A stretch of 42,765 nt of DNA. Source: an uncultured Pedobacter sp. Its GTDB lineage: Bacteria; Bacteroidota; Bacteroidia; Sphingobacteriales; Sphingobacteriaceae. Position 1 is the stretch's first letter; every line of letters begins with the position of its first letter. Under the pieces are notes generated by a model, which made no database searches, was not told the origin of the DNA, and saw nothing but the letters and a program-made list of their open reading frames with translations. Made by a program: the position numbers and the translations under genes. The stretch is from NCBI GenBank assembly GCA_946478755.1, contig CAMLDJ010000017.1, positions 1 to 42,765 on the forward strand. Direction: 5' to 3'. This document shows positions 33,712 to 41,089 of this stretch, one piece after another.

Positions 33712-34554
33712 TTACTGTTTAATCAGGTCGTAAAGCTCATCCAATTTCGGGGAAAGAACAATCTCGATTCTCCGGTTCTTGCTGCGGTTCTCCGCATTTG
33801 TATTGGGCCCCAGAGGCTGGTATTCGCCTTTACCCGTTGCCGTCATACGCACAGGCTCCACCTTACATATTTCAGTCAGGAAGCGAACGACCGAGGTGGA
33901 CCTCAGTACACTCAGGTCCCAGTTGTCCTTGATCTGCCCCAGGTTTTTGATTTTCTGCGAATCGGTATGCCCTTCTACAGCGATGTTAATCTCAGGCTGT
34001 TGCTTCAATACATCCGCTAATTGTGTTAAGGCCTGTTTACCTCGTTCATCAATAACGATACTGCCAGATGGGAACAGCAATTTATCCGTTAAGGACACGT
34101 ATACCTTGCCATTTTTAATTTCCACGGTTAAACCGCTCTTGGTAAAACCAAGCAAGGCCTGCTGCAATTTCTCTTTTAACTGGTTGGTCGCCGCATCCCG
34201 TTTACGCAGGATCTCCTCCACTTCTTTAAGTCTCTGCTCCCTTTTCTTCAAATCGGAAGACAGCCTATTGATCTCCGTAGAGCTATTGCTCCGTAATTTG
34301 CTATAGTTGCTGTCCATCTCAGAGTAGCGCCCCCTTAAATCATATAATGCGCTGCTAAGTCCGGTCGTATCTTTTCGTAATTTTGCGATCAGGCTTTCCA
34401 GGTTTTCATTCATTAACTGTGATTCGTTCCAGCCGGTGTTGAGTGAATCCTGTTTAGCGAGTAATGCCTTGTATTTTTTGGGCGAAAGCACCACGCAGGA
34501 ACTAAACGCACTGGCAAGCAATGCAATAAGTAAAAATAAACTGATTTTCTTCAT
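33712..34554 (-). CDS. OmpA-family peptidoglycan-binding lipoprotein with coiled coil
   Basis: A 280-residue lipoprotein: signal peptide ends FSSC, Cys20 acylated. Residues about 35-140 are rich in heptads and should form a coiled coil (LNTGWNESQLMNENLESLIA, LKKREQRLKEVEEILRKRD). The OmpA C-terminal domain (about 160-275) includes LLFPSGSIVIDERGKQAL, the peptidoglycan-binding segment NIAVEGHTDSQ and the paired Asp/Arg region NWDLSVLRSTSVVRFL and NRSKNRRIEIVL. It tethers the outer membrane or an envelope complex to the wall. It has its own terminator and is not linked to the glycan locus; it marks the border between the locus and the oxidase region. Confidence 0.9.
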   Translation of the reverse strand: MKKISLFLLIALLASAFSSCVVLSPKKYKALLAKQDSLNTGWNESQLMNENLESLIAKLRKDTTGLSSALYDLRGRYSEMDSNYSKLRSNSSTEINRLSSDLKKREQRLKEVEEILRKRDAATNQLKEKLQQALLGFTKSGLTVEIKNGKVYVSLTDKLLFPSGSIVIDERGKQALTQLADVLKQQPEINIAVEGHTDSQKIKNLGQIKDNWDLSVLRSTSVVRFLTEICKVEPVRMTATGKGEYQPLGPNTNAENRSKNRRIEIVLSPKLDELYDLIKQ

Positions 34555-34636
34555 TTGTGTATATTGGTTTTTAAGGATTATAAGTCAGCAGATACCGACA
34601 AATCTGCAGGTAGCACGGCCATTATCGTTTATGGTG

Positions 34637-35299
34637 TCACTGATCTACAGCTTTTCTCAAAAATACAATAAAAGGATAAACGCTTTGAAAAGCATTTTTC
34701 AACTTATTAACGATTCCCGGCTTTAAAAATTCTTCATCCTTAATTGGGAAAGTAACGGTAAAGCTTTTTAATTTCAACAGTTCGATCTGGGGATGATCTG
34801 TTTCATAACCTTTAGGAGCCTTTTTTAATTTATCTTCCTGGCTTAACTGAAAGGTATTTTTAAAGCTCTTTTCATTAATGATGTCCAGGAAATCGGAGGT
34901 ATTGTAATCTATTTCTTCTCTGATCTTTTTCAGCTCAGGAGCGGGAGGCATCCAGAATCCGGCAGCAAAAAAACAGCCCCCCGGCTGTATATGCAGGTAG
35001 TACCCTGGTTCATTTACGCCCTTGCCTTTTACAGCAAAACTGATCCCATAGTTGTTTTTATATGGATCCTTATTTTTGCTGAAGCGCACATCCCTGTAAA
35101 TGCGAAGCAGGCATTTTTTCGATGGGGTTTCAACCGGAAACTCCGGATCAACAGCCGCAAGCTGGGGGATCAGCTGATCAACAAAGGCCAGTACATCAGC
35201 TTTAGCCACTTCATACTTCCCTTTATTTTCCGCAAACCATTCCCGGTTGTTATTCGCGGCTACGTCTTTTATAAAAGTTAATGTTTCGGTCTTAATCAT
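34637..35299 (-). CDS. DUF2461 domain-containing protein
   Basis: A 220-residue cytosolic protein of the DUF2461 (TIGR02453) family, of unknown biochemical function. Family hallmarks: FIKDVAANNNREWFAENKGKYE at the start, the RIYRDVRFSKNKDPYKNN stretch (about 67-84) and GYYLHIQPGGCFFAAGFWMP (about 100-119). Length is normal. The start codon overlaps the stop of the DUF983 gene as ATGA, so translation is coupled, though no functional link to the oxidase genes is known. Confidence 0.9.
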   Translation of the reverse strand: MIKTETLTFIKDVAANNNREWFAENKGKYEVAKADVLAFVDQLIPQLAAVDPEFPVETPSKKCLLRIYRDVRFSKNKDPYKNNYGISFAVKGKGVNEPGYYLHIQPGGCFFAAGFWMPPAPELKKIREEIDYNTSDFLDIINEKSFKNTFQLSQEDKLKKAPKGYETDHPQIELLKLKSFTVTFPIKDEEFLKPGIVNKLKNAFQSVYPFIVFLRKAVDQ

Positions 35300-35694
35300 G
35301 GCTTATCGTAATGGGCGTTATATTTTATTTTTGGAGAAAGCCAATGTAATAAAATCACACGGGAATAGCGGTAGTTAAAAGGGGCTAAAAGTAAACATCC
35401 TGTAAAAATTACACCGACATAGAGCCAGAAGGAATCAAACTCGAGGTACCCTCCTGATAAGATATAGGTGGCTATTCCAAGCGAGATCATCTCGGTACAA
35501 TTCATGGCATAACTCACATACATGGCCGCATAAAAATATCCTGGTTCTATTTCAAAACGTTGTTCACAATGTGGACAGACCGTATTGGTACGTTGTATAT
35601 TAAAGCCATATAAGGTCCCGGTAAAGATATCGCCCCTGCGGCAATGCGGGCATCTGCCATGTACTAATGCATAAAGCCTTGATGTTTTCTCCAT
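35296..35694 (-). CDS. DUF983 family membrane protein
   Basis: About 132 residues from the ATG at 35692-35694; a longer frame to 35709 would need a TTG start and adds nothing conserved. The N-terminus carries a four-Cys zinc-ribbon-like pair (GRCPHCRRGDIF and TVCPHCEQRFE), followed by two or three transmembrane segments (YAAMYVSYAMNCTEMISLGI, FWLYVGVIFTGCLLLAPFN). DUF983 proteins are common beside cytochrome oxidase genes in Bacteroidetes and Alphaproteobacteria, and a role in oxidase biogenesis is suspected but not shown. Confidence 0.9.
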   Translation of the reverse strand: MEKTSRLYALVHGRCPHCRRGDIFTGTLYGFNIQRTNTVCPHCEQRFEIEPGYFYAAMYVSYAMNCTEMISLGIATYILSGGYLEFDSFWLYVGVIFTGCLLLAPFNYRYSRVILLHWLSPKIKYNAHYDKP

Positions 35695-35742
35695 AACGTA
35701 GATCAGCAACCCCTATAAGGTCGCGGTAAAATGAATGAATAG

Positions 35743-36000
35743 TTAGGAAGCTGAGAAGCCGTTTGCGGGTGTTCTTTTCCGATACTTCACATACCATAAA
35801 ACACCAATTCCTGTAATTAAAACATACGGAATTGCCAGCAGGTATAAGATACCTGTATTTAAGCCGTTACCCTGGGTATTGCCGTTTTTAACCCCTTGCT
35901 CAGCATTAACAGAACACATGGCGCACTGGGCACTGACGGTATTGCTTATTGCAAGGGTAGACAGCACAATAAAGATGAAGACGAATACAATCCTTTTCAT
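35743..36000 (-). CDS. Small membrane protein of unknown function in the oxidase cluster
   Basis: An 85-residue protein. A signal peptide or first helix (IVFVFIFIVLSTLAISNTVSA) is followed by a CxxC-like CAMC motif (26-29), a polar stretch, one transmembrane helix (GILYLLAIPYVLITGIGVLW) and a basic tail, so the CAMC faces the periplasm. Its small size, CAMC motif and position between DUF420 and DUF983 genes suggest a conserved accessory protein of the oxidase cluster, perhaps a thiol or metal handler; this is inference. Confidence 0.78.
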   Translation of the reverse strand: MKRIVFVFIFIVLSTLAISNTVSAQCAMCSVNAEQGVKNGNTQGNGLNTGILYLLAIPYVLITGIGVLWYVKYRKRTPANGFSAS

Positions 36001-36064
36001 ATTTACAAATATAAGGAAAGAATGTGGATCTGAATATCATTCTTCCATATTCAACACGGGCCTT

Positions 36065-36598
36065 CTAAAAAATATAATAGGGTGAGATCATCAGGTATAC
36101 CACCACACCCGTAACAGCAACATATAGCCAGAGTGGAAAAGTAACCTTAGCAATCTTCTTGTGCCTGTCAAAGCGTTCGGCTAGAGCCCTCACATAAGTG
36201 ATCAAAACCAAAGGTATAATGGCAATAGATAAAAGGATATGTGTTAATAAAATAAAGTAGTAAACATATTTAATGCTCCCCTCACCACCAAACTTAGTTG
36301 AAGGGGTGGTCATGTGATACGCAATGTACATCAGCAGGAACAGTAAGGAACAACCAATAGCACACTTCATTAAATTTTCGTGAAGCTTACGCTTGCCATT
36401 TTTAACTGCCCTGACTGCAATAACCAGTAAAACTGCTGTGATCCCGTTTATAGAAGCATATATAGGCGGTAAAAACGGCAGCGGTGTAGCATTGGGGATT
36501 TTAACAACAAACAATGCCGCAACTACCAAGGGGATCACTATAGAAAGTAAGATGATCCATTTATTATATTTTTGTTCAATTGAGCTGTTGTTATTCAT
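36065..36598 (-). CDS. DUF420 domain membrane protein
   Basis: A 177-residue inner-membrane protein with about five helices (WIILLSIVIPLVVAALFVVK, INGITAVLLVIAVRAVK, CAIGCSLLFLLMYIAYHMT, ILLSIAIIPLVLITYVRAL, PLWLYVAVTGVVVYLMI). His residues in the helix ends (AYHMT, LLTHIL) are typical of DUF420, a family of the cytochrome oxidase assembly/subunit type encoded with caa3 oxidases. It lies 14 bases after the SCO-like gene. Role: probable accessory or assembly factor of the oxidase. Confidence 0.9.
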   Translation of the reverse strand: MNNNSSIEQKYNKWIILLSIVIPLVVAALFVVKIPNATPLPFLPPIYASINGITAVLLVIAVRAVKNGKRKLHENLMKCAIGCSLLFLLMYIAYHMTTPSTKFGGEGSIKYVYYFILLTHILLSIAIIPLVLITYVRALAERFDRHKKIAKVTFPLWLYVAVTGVVVYLMISPYYIF

Positions 36599-36612
36599 GA
36601 TGTTCTTCCTGA

Positions 36613-37320
36613 CTAGCGTCCGTCATTATTGTTTCTTAATTCTTCCAGGATCGATACCTTGATCTCATCGTCCAGCTTACTCAGGTCTTCCTGGCTGGTT
36701 GCTTCATAATATCCCCTGATGTGGTTCTGGTAATCCAGAAGCACAAACATATTGCTGTACACAAATTTCCGTTCTTCACCACTATTTTCCTGATGGGCAT
36801 CCACAAACAGCCCCTTATTGATCAGATTGTACATCGTTGTGCTGTCGCCGCTTAGCAAATCCCATTTACCTGCCTTTGCAGAAAGCCGGGCCGCATAACC
36901 CTTTAACACTTCCGGAGTATCATGTACAGGATCAATGCTTAAACTGATAAAGGAAACCACCTTATTCCTGTTGTAGGCTAACTCCAGTACCTGCATGGCC
37001 TTATTAGCGATCTGAACAGCCTCCGTATTTCCTTTTGTATAAAAAAGATTCAGGACCTTAATTTTTCCCTCGTAATCCTTTGCAGTAACCGTATCACCAT
37101 CCTGGTTTATCAGCTTAAAATCGCCGATATGATAATAAATGGTATCCGGCACTTCTTGTCCACGAACAGAATGAAAGGTGGAAGCGACCTTTTTAGGCCC
37201 AAAGAAAGGCAATGGTTTATATCTGTTTTTGCCCTGTTCCTTTAGGATATTATACAAAAATCCTGGTACCGCTAAAATGGTAACCAGGATTAATATTTTT
37301 TTTACCGAAAAAGACTTCAT
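36613..37320 (-). CDS. SCO1/SenC-like protein lacking copper ligands
   Basis: A 235-residue membrane-anchored thioredoxin-fold protein (anchor helix near 8-26). The SCO fold is clear from VLNLFYTKGNTEAVQIANK (89-107), VVSFISLSIDPVHDTPEVLKGY (121-142), MFVLLDYQNHIRGYY (191-205). In SCO proteins the first segment has a CxxxC copper site and a conserved His precedes the last one (HS). Here the Cys positions read KGNTE and the His position is Tyr188 (FVYSNM). It therefore cannot bind copper in the usual way to load the CuA centre; a structural or chaperone role, or the presence of another SCO gene elsewhere, is likely. Its ATG overlaps the subunit IV stop by one base (TAATG). Confidence 0.88.
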   Translation of the reverse strand: MKSFSVKKILILVTILAVPGFLYNILKEQGKNRYKPLPFFGPKKVASTFHSVRGQEVPDTIYYHIGDFKLINQDGDTVTAKDYEGKIKVLNLFYTKGNTEAVQIANKAMQVLELAYNRNKVVSFISLSIDPVHDTPEVLKGYAARLSAKAGKWDLLSGDSTTMYNLINKGLFVDAHQENSGEERKFVYSNMFVLLDYQNHIRGYYEATSQEDLSKLDDEIKVSILEELRNNNDGR

Positions 37321-37670
37321 TAAACCAAAGGCATATGTAAATGCAGATGGCCGCCCTCAATTAGCATCAAAACAATAAAGTAAAAGATAAAAATAAAAAC
37401 GACGGTTAATGTAATCTGCAGGCCAACTTTTTCATATTTAAGGTGCATAAAGTAGCCAACGATATAGAAAGCTTTTAATAGTGTTAACACGATGTACACA
37501 TAGTTTCCGATATGCTGGGACATGTGCTTACCTGGAATTGCCCATAAGGCAATGATAAATTCAACTACCGTAATCGCAAGCAGGATACCAAATACCTGCC
37601 AAATTTTCTTTTTGTCTAAACCCGCGTGTGCATGGTCGTCGTGTGTATGCTCTGTATGTATTTCTGACAT
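37320..37670 (-). CDS. Cytochrome c oxidase subunit IV family protein
   Basis: A 116-residue protein with three transmembrane helices (VFGILLAITVVEFIIALWAI, YVYIVLTLLKAFYIVGYFMHL, LTVVFIFIFYFIVLMLI), as in the prokaryotic COX4 family that caps heme-copper oxidases. The first 20 residues are rich in His and acidic residues (EIHTEHTHDDHAHAG) and the C-terminal end also has several His (GGHLHLHMP), giving possible metal-binding tails. It is placed between subunit III and the SCO-like gene and is translationally coupled to the latter. Confidence 0.9.
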   Translation of the reverse strand: MSEIHTEHTHDDHAHAGLDKKKIWQVFGILLAITVVEFIIALWAIPGKHMSQHIGNYVYIVLTLLKAFYIVGYFMHLKYEKVGLQITLTVVFIFIFYFIVLMLIEGGHLHLHMPLV

Positions 37671-37689
37671 AATATCTTAATTTCAAAAA

Positions 37690-38397
37690 TTAAACTAAAT
37701 AGAAGAAGGTAAATACGAATACCCAAACAAGGTCAACAAAGTGCCAGTACAGACCAACTTTTTCAACCATTAAATAGTGTCCGCGTTTCTCAAAAGTACC
37801 ATTAATCGTCATGCATAAAATGATGATGTTGATGATCACCCCACTGAAAACGTGAAATCCGTGGAATCCGGTGATGGTAAAGAATAAGTTCGAAAACTGC
37901 AAAGCAGATACAGTTGATACTTCTCCTGTAAACAGGTGATGTAAAGTTTCCATCGGAGGTACTTTACCCCATCCGAATCCTTCATGGAACAGGTGCGTCC
38001 ATTCTGCAGCCTGGCAGCCAAGGAACATCAATCCGCCTATGATCGTACCAACCATCCACCAGATCACTTCTTTCTTTGAACGTCTGTGCCCGGCCTCTAC
38101 CGCCAGCACCATCGTTACGGAGCTCATGATCAGGATAAACGTCATCAGACCCACGAATACCAATGGTGCGCCAGTGTCCTTTACTCCCGGAATAGACTGA
38201 AAAACCAGATCGGGATCCGGCCAGGTAAATTTACTAAAGCGCTGTGCCCCGTAATAGATCAGTAATGAAGAAAATGTGAATGCATCAGACACCAGAAAAA
38301 ACCACATCATAATTTTGCCGTACTCTACTGACCACGGCGAGCGGCCTCCGCTCCATGGAGTGGTTTTTACCTGATCTAATTGTGATAATGAACTCAT
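37690..38397 (-). CDS. ctaE: Cytochrome c oxidase subunit III
   Basis: A 235-residue, five-helix heme-copper oxidase subunit III. Signature segments: KIMMWFFLVSDAFTFSSLL (about 28-46), MVLAVEAGHRRSKKE near 96-110 with the family's helix-embedded Glu, FFTITGFHGFHVFSG (about 173-187) and GLYWHFVDLVWVFVFTFFYLV at the end. Subunit III stabilises the catalytic core and keeps the proton uptake path. It lies directly after a shorter subunit III homologue, a pairing common in Bacteroidetes caa3 clusters. Confidence 0.93.
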   Translation of the reverse strand: MSSLSQLDQVKTTPWSGGRSPWSVEYGKIMMWFFLVSDAFTFSSLLIYYGAQRFSKFTWPDPDLVFQSIPGVKDTGAPLVFVGLMTFILIMSSVTMVLAVEAGHRRSKKEVIWWMVGTIIGGLMFLGCQAAEWTHLFHEGFGWGKVPPMETLHHLFTGEVSTVSALQFSNLFFTITGFHGFHVFSGVIINIIILCMTINGTFEKRGHYLMVEKVGLYWHFVDLVWVFVFTFFYLV

Positions 38398-38427
38398 TTT
38401 GTAAATAGTAATAGTTTGTTAAAAATT

Positions 38428-39018
38428 CTAACTGTTCAAAAGTAAAAAAACATACAGATATATCCATAATATATCTATAAAATGCCAAAATATAGAAGTA
38501 ATATCCATCCGGAATTTACTCTTCTCTAGAGAAAGTCCTGTATAAGCACCAAACAGACTGCTTAACACAAAGCACAGGCCGGCAAAAATGTGTAACAGGT
38601 GAAGCCCCGATACAACGTAAATCATTGAAATAGCGGCGTTATTGTTCACAAAAGCAGCCCCTGTCCGGAATAACGTTCCCCAGGCATTAACCTGCAAATA
38701 GGCGAAAACAAGCCCGAGCAGCAATGTGCCCCAGAGGAATAATCTCTGGCTTCCGATATTTGCTTTCTTCAAGGCCTTAGCAGCCATAAAAAGACAGATG
38801 CTGCTTGCAATCAATACCGCTGTGCTATACATGAAGATCTCAGGCAGTACTAAACCATGTCCTTTGCCTTTAGACCCGGCAAAAACAATATAGTAACTGG
38901 TGAAACCACCAAACATAATGGTTGATGACACCACAAACAGCCATACCACAAATTTTCTCGGCTTAGCATTAAAGGCCCCATCCTTCTTTAAATCCTCTTC
39001 TTTTAATGTGTGTACCAT
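38428..39018 (-). CDS. Cytochrome c oxidase subunit III-like protein (short)
   Basis: A 196-residue, five-helix relative of subunit III: KFVVWLFVVSSTIMFGGFTSYYIVF, FLWGTLLLGLVFAYLQVNAW, YVVSGLHLLHIFAGLCFVLS and the final MDITSIFWHFIDILWIYLYVFLL. The core motifs (GLHLLH and WHFxDxLW) match subunit III but the loop after helix 4 is short. It may be a second subunit III of the same enzyme. Located 8 bases after ctaB and 30 before the full-length subunit III gene. Confidence 0.9.
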   Translation of the reverse strand: MVHTLKEEDLKKDGAFNAKPRKFVVWLFVVSSTIMFGGFTSYYIVFAGSKGKGHGLVLPEIFMYSTAVLIASSICLFMAAKALKKANIGSQRLFLWGTLLLGLVFAYLQVNAWGTLFRTGAAFVNNNAAISMIYVVSGLHLLHIFAGLCFVLSSLFGAYTGLSLEKSKFRMDITSIFWHFIDILWIYLYVFLLLNS

Positions 39019-39025
39019 ATCAAAC

Positions 39026-39928
39026 TTATTTAGCTAAAAAATCAAACAATAAAACCAACTGCACCAGCGGCAAGTAGAAAAATGAACAGAACATCACCTT
39101 CCTTGCACTGCCCAGGTCCATATTTACCCATAGCTTAAATCCAAGCCAGGCAAAAATAAGGCCCGCTCCCAGGGAAACCCCGCCAATATAATAACCACCA
39201 AAACCATATATAGTTGGCAATAAGCTCACCGGGATCAAAATCAGGGTACTTAAAAAAGTCATAAAGGCGCTGATCTTGTCTCTCTTGGTCGTGGGCAAAA
39301 GCCGGAAGCCCGCCTTACTGTAATCATCATCCAATACCCAGGCAATTGCCCAAAAATGTGGAAACTGCCAGACAAACTGAACCAGGAAAAGTATCCCCGC
39401 GATGGTATAATCCATCGGTACAAAATGTTTAGCCCCGCCAAATGAAGCCAGATATCCCAGTAAAGGGGGCAATGCCCCGGGTATCGCGCCAACAAATACA
39501 GCGATCGGCGACTTACGTTTTAAAGGCGTATAGGCAAAGGCATACAGAAGAATAGAGAAGACAGATAATATACCAGTCTCCAGGTTTAATTTACCCAGCA
39601 GCCAGGTTCCCAACATGCCCATGATCAAACCCAGCACGAGCCCCTGCCCGGTCGTCATTCTACCCGCAGGCATAGGCCGATCCTTTGTCCGGGTCATTAA
39701 TTTATCAAGATCCTTCTCAATGATCTCATTGAAACAGTTCGCCGCTCCCGTAACTAAAAATCCTCCGGCAACCAGGATCAACCAGTTCAGCCAGTTAATC
39801 CCATCCAGATCTCCTCTGTATACCTGCGATTTCGATCCGATTAAAAAAGTGACCGACGCAGAGAACACCACTAGGAATGTAAGCCTGAATTTTATAAGTT
39901 TAGAGAAATCTGAGAAAAAATGTTTCAA
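39026..39928 (-). CDS. ctaB: Protoheme IX farnesyltransferase (heme O synthase)
   Basis: A 300-residue UbiA-type prenyltransferase with about nine membrane helices. It adds a farnesyl group to heme B, giving heme O, the first step to heme A. The first Asp-rich site is NEIIEKDLDKLMTRTKDRPM (about 68-87) and the second is WVLDDDYSKAGFRLLPTTK (about 197-215). Length fits CtaB. It lies 12 bases after ctaA, so both heme A enzymes are made together with the subunits that need the cofactor. Confidence 0.95.
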   Translation of the reverse strand: MKHFFSDFSKLIKFRLTFLVVFSASVTFLIGSKSQVYRGDLDGINWLNWLILVAGGFLVTGAANCFNEIIEKDLDKLMTRTKDRPMPAGRMTTGQGLVLGLIMGMLGTWLLGKLNLETGILSVFSILLYAFAYTPLKRKSPIAVFVGAIPGALPPLLGYLASFGGAKHFVPMDYTIAGILFLVQFVWQFPHFWAIAWVLDDDYSKAGFRLLPTTKRDKISAFMTFLSTLILIPVSLLPTIYGFGGYYIGGVSLGAGLIFAWLGFKLWVNMDLGSARKVMFCSFFYLPLVQLVLLFDFLAK

Positions 39929-39940
39929 TTTATATATTAA

Positions 39941-41005
39941 TTAATGCTGTTGATTGTAAGTACTCGTTCTGTAAACCAACAAATACAGAAAATATTGTAA
40001 ACTAAATAAAATAGTAGAAAACAAAATATGCAAAGCTTGTGCATAAGGCGGCAAACCAAAGTTAGCCAATAACAAACCGCTCAGGATCTGAATGATCAGG
40101 ACGATCCCTATGGAACTTCCCACCCTTAATGCGATCGCTTTACCATTAAACCTGTCTTTTACCATTTTGTAAATAACGATGTTGATGATCAGCACCAGCA
40201 TTGCCAGATCCCGGTGATAAGAAAAGACATCACCTACCTTCGAAACCCAACTATGGCGTCCGTTGTAAAGCATCTGCTTCGAGATCGCATCAATCGCCTC
40301 CCGTACTTCTGTACCCAGCACAATCTGTAGGATGGACAGTCCGATAGAAACGAAAATTACTACCTTAAGCCATACCAGCCGCCCCATAACCACAGTGGCC
40401 TGTTTGTGAAGCTGAGTGGTGTAATTATAAGTATAAACCAGAATACCCAATATGACCAGTGCAAGCAACATATGCACCGTTACTATCCAGGGCATTAAAT
40501 TGGTGGACACCACAATAGAACCGAGCCATGCCTGAAAACCAACGATGACAAGATTCGCGACAGACAACAGAATGATCCGCTTCGCTCTTCCCTTATAGGC
40601 AAAAGAAAGCACCGCCAAACCAAATAAAAGAAAGCCGGTAATCGCGCCCATTAGCCTGTTCAAGTATTCCGTCCAGGTCTTCGCCACGTTAAAGGTTTCA
40701 GGCTGAAGAATAGATCTGTCATTCCTGATGCTATCCGCCAAGTGTCCTTTCCCCATTTTATCAAGCGTCTTTGCAAAACGCTCATTTTTGGCCACACGCT
40801 CCGCTACATATTTCTCTTTATAACCGCGCGGTAGCTGTGCTGTCGAAGTTGGAGGAACATATTGATCAAAACACTTTGGCCAGTCCGGGCAGCCCATACC
40901 TGAACCAGTACTGCGTACGATCCCGCCAGCTAATATAAGCAGCAAGGTAACGGCAATTGTGATAAGGTTTAGCCTGATAAATCTCGTTTCAGATTTAGGA
41001 ACCAT
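39941..41005 (-). CDS. ctaA: Heme A synthase (COX15/CtaA family)
   Basis: A 354-residue inner-membrane protein with about eight helices that oxidises the heme O methyl group to the formyl of heme A. Signature parts: GGIVRSTGSGMGCPDWPKCF (about 22-41), EYLNRLMGAITGFLLFG with conserved His replaced by Asn in EYLNR (112-116), IVTVHMLLALVILGIL (about 173-188), and SYHRDLAMLVLIINIVIY near 253-270, whose His residues are heme ligands. The residues between 41 and 110 form a long periplasmic loop. It begins the operon that runs through ctaB and subunits III and IV, just after the subunit I terminator. Confidence 0.92.
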   Translation of the reverse strand: MVPKSETRFIRLNLITIAVTLLLILAGGIVRSTGSGMGCPDWPKCFDQYVPPTSTAQLPRGYKEKYVAERVAKNERFAKTLDKMGKGHLADSIRNDRSILQPETFNVAKTWTEYLNRLMGAITGFLLFGLAVLSFAYKGRAKRIILLSVANLVIVGFQAWLGSIVVSTNLMPWIVTVHMLLALVILGILVYTYNYTTQLHKQATVVMGRLVWLKVVIFVSIGLSILQIVLGTEVREAIDAISKQMLYNGRHSWVSKVGDVFSYHRDLAMLVLIINIVIYKMVKDRFNGKAIALRVGSSIGIVLIIQILSGLLLANFGLPPYAQALHILFSTILFSLQYFLYLLVYRTSTYNQQH

Positions 41006-41020
41006 GGTCTGTGTTAGATT

Positions 41021-41070
41021 AAAAAAAATGAGGTATCTGTTGTAAGTACTTACCTACTGCAGATACCTCA
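41021..41070 (-). terminator. Rho-independent terminator after the subunit I gene
   Basis: On the minus strand TGAGGTATCTG (41060-41070) pairs perfectly with CAGATACCTCA (41029-41039), followed by eight T residues (41021-41028). The 20-base loop contains the palindrome AAGTACTT. It separates the subunit I gene from ctaA, whose start is 16 bases beyond. Confidence 0.88.
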
Positions 41071-41089
41071 TCGTATTAGCTATTAGGTA

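Noticed and set aside
33779..34306. 175-codon open frame on the plus strand
   Set aside because: It is antisense to the OmpA-family gene, with no start signal or family likeness.
35695..35709. Longer start for the DUF983 protein
   Set aside because: It would use TTG and add five unconserved residues; the ATG at 35692-35694 fits the family start.
36613..37320. SCO-like gene as a pseudogene
   Set aside because: The ligand residues are gone but the frame is full length, coupled to its neighbour, and the rest of the fold is conserved.
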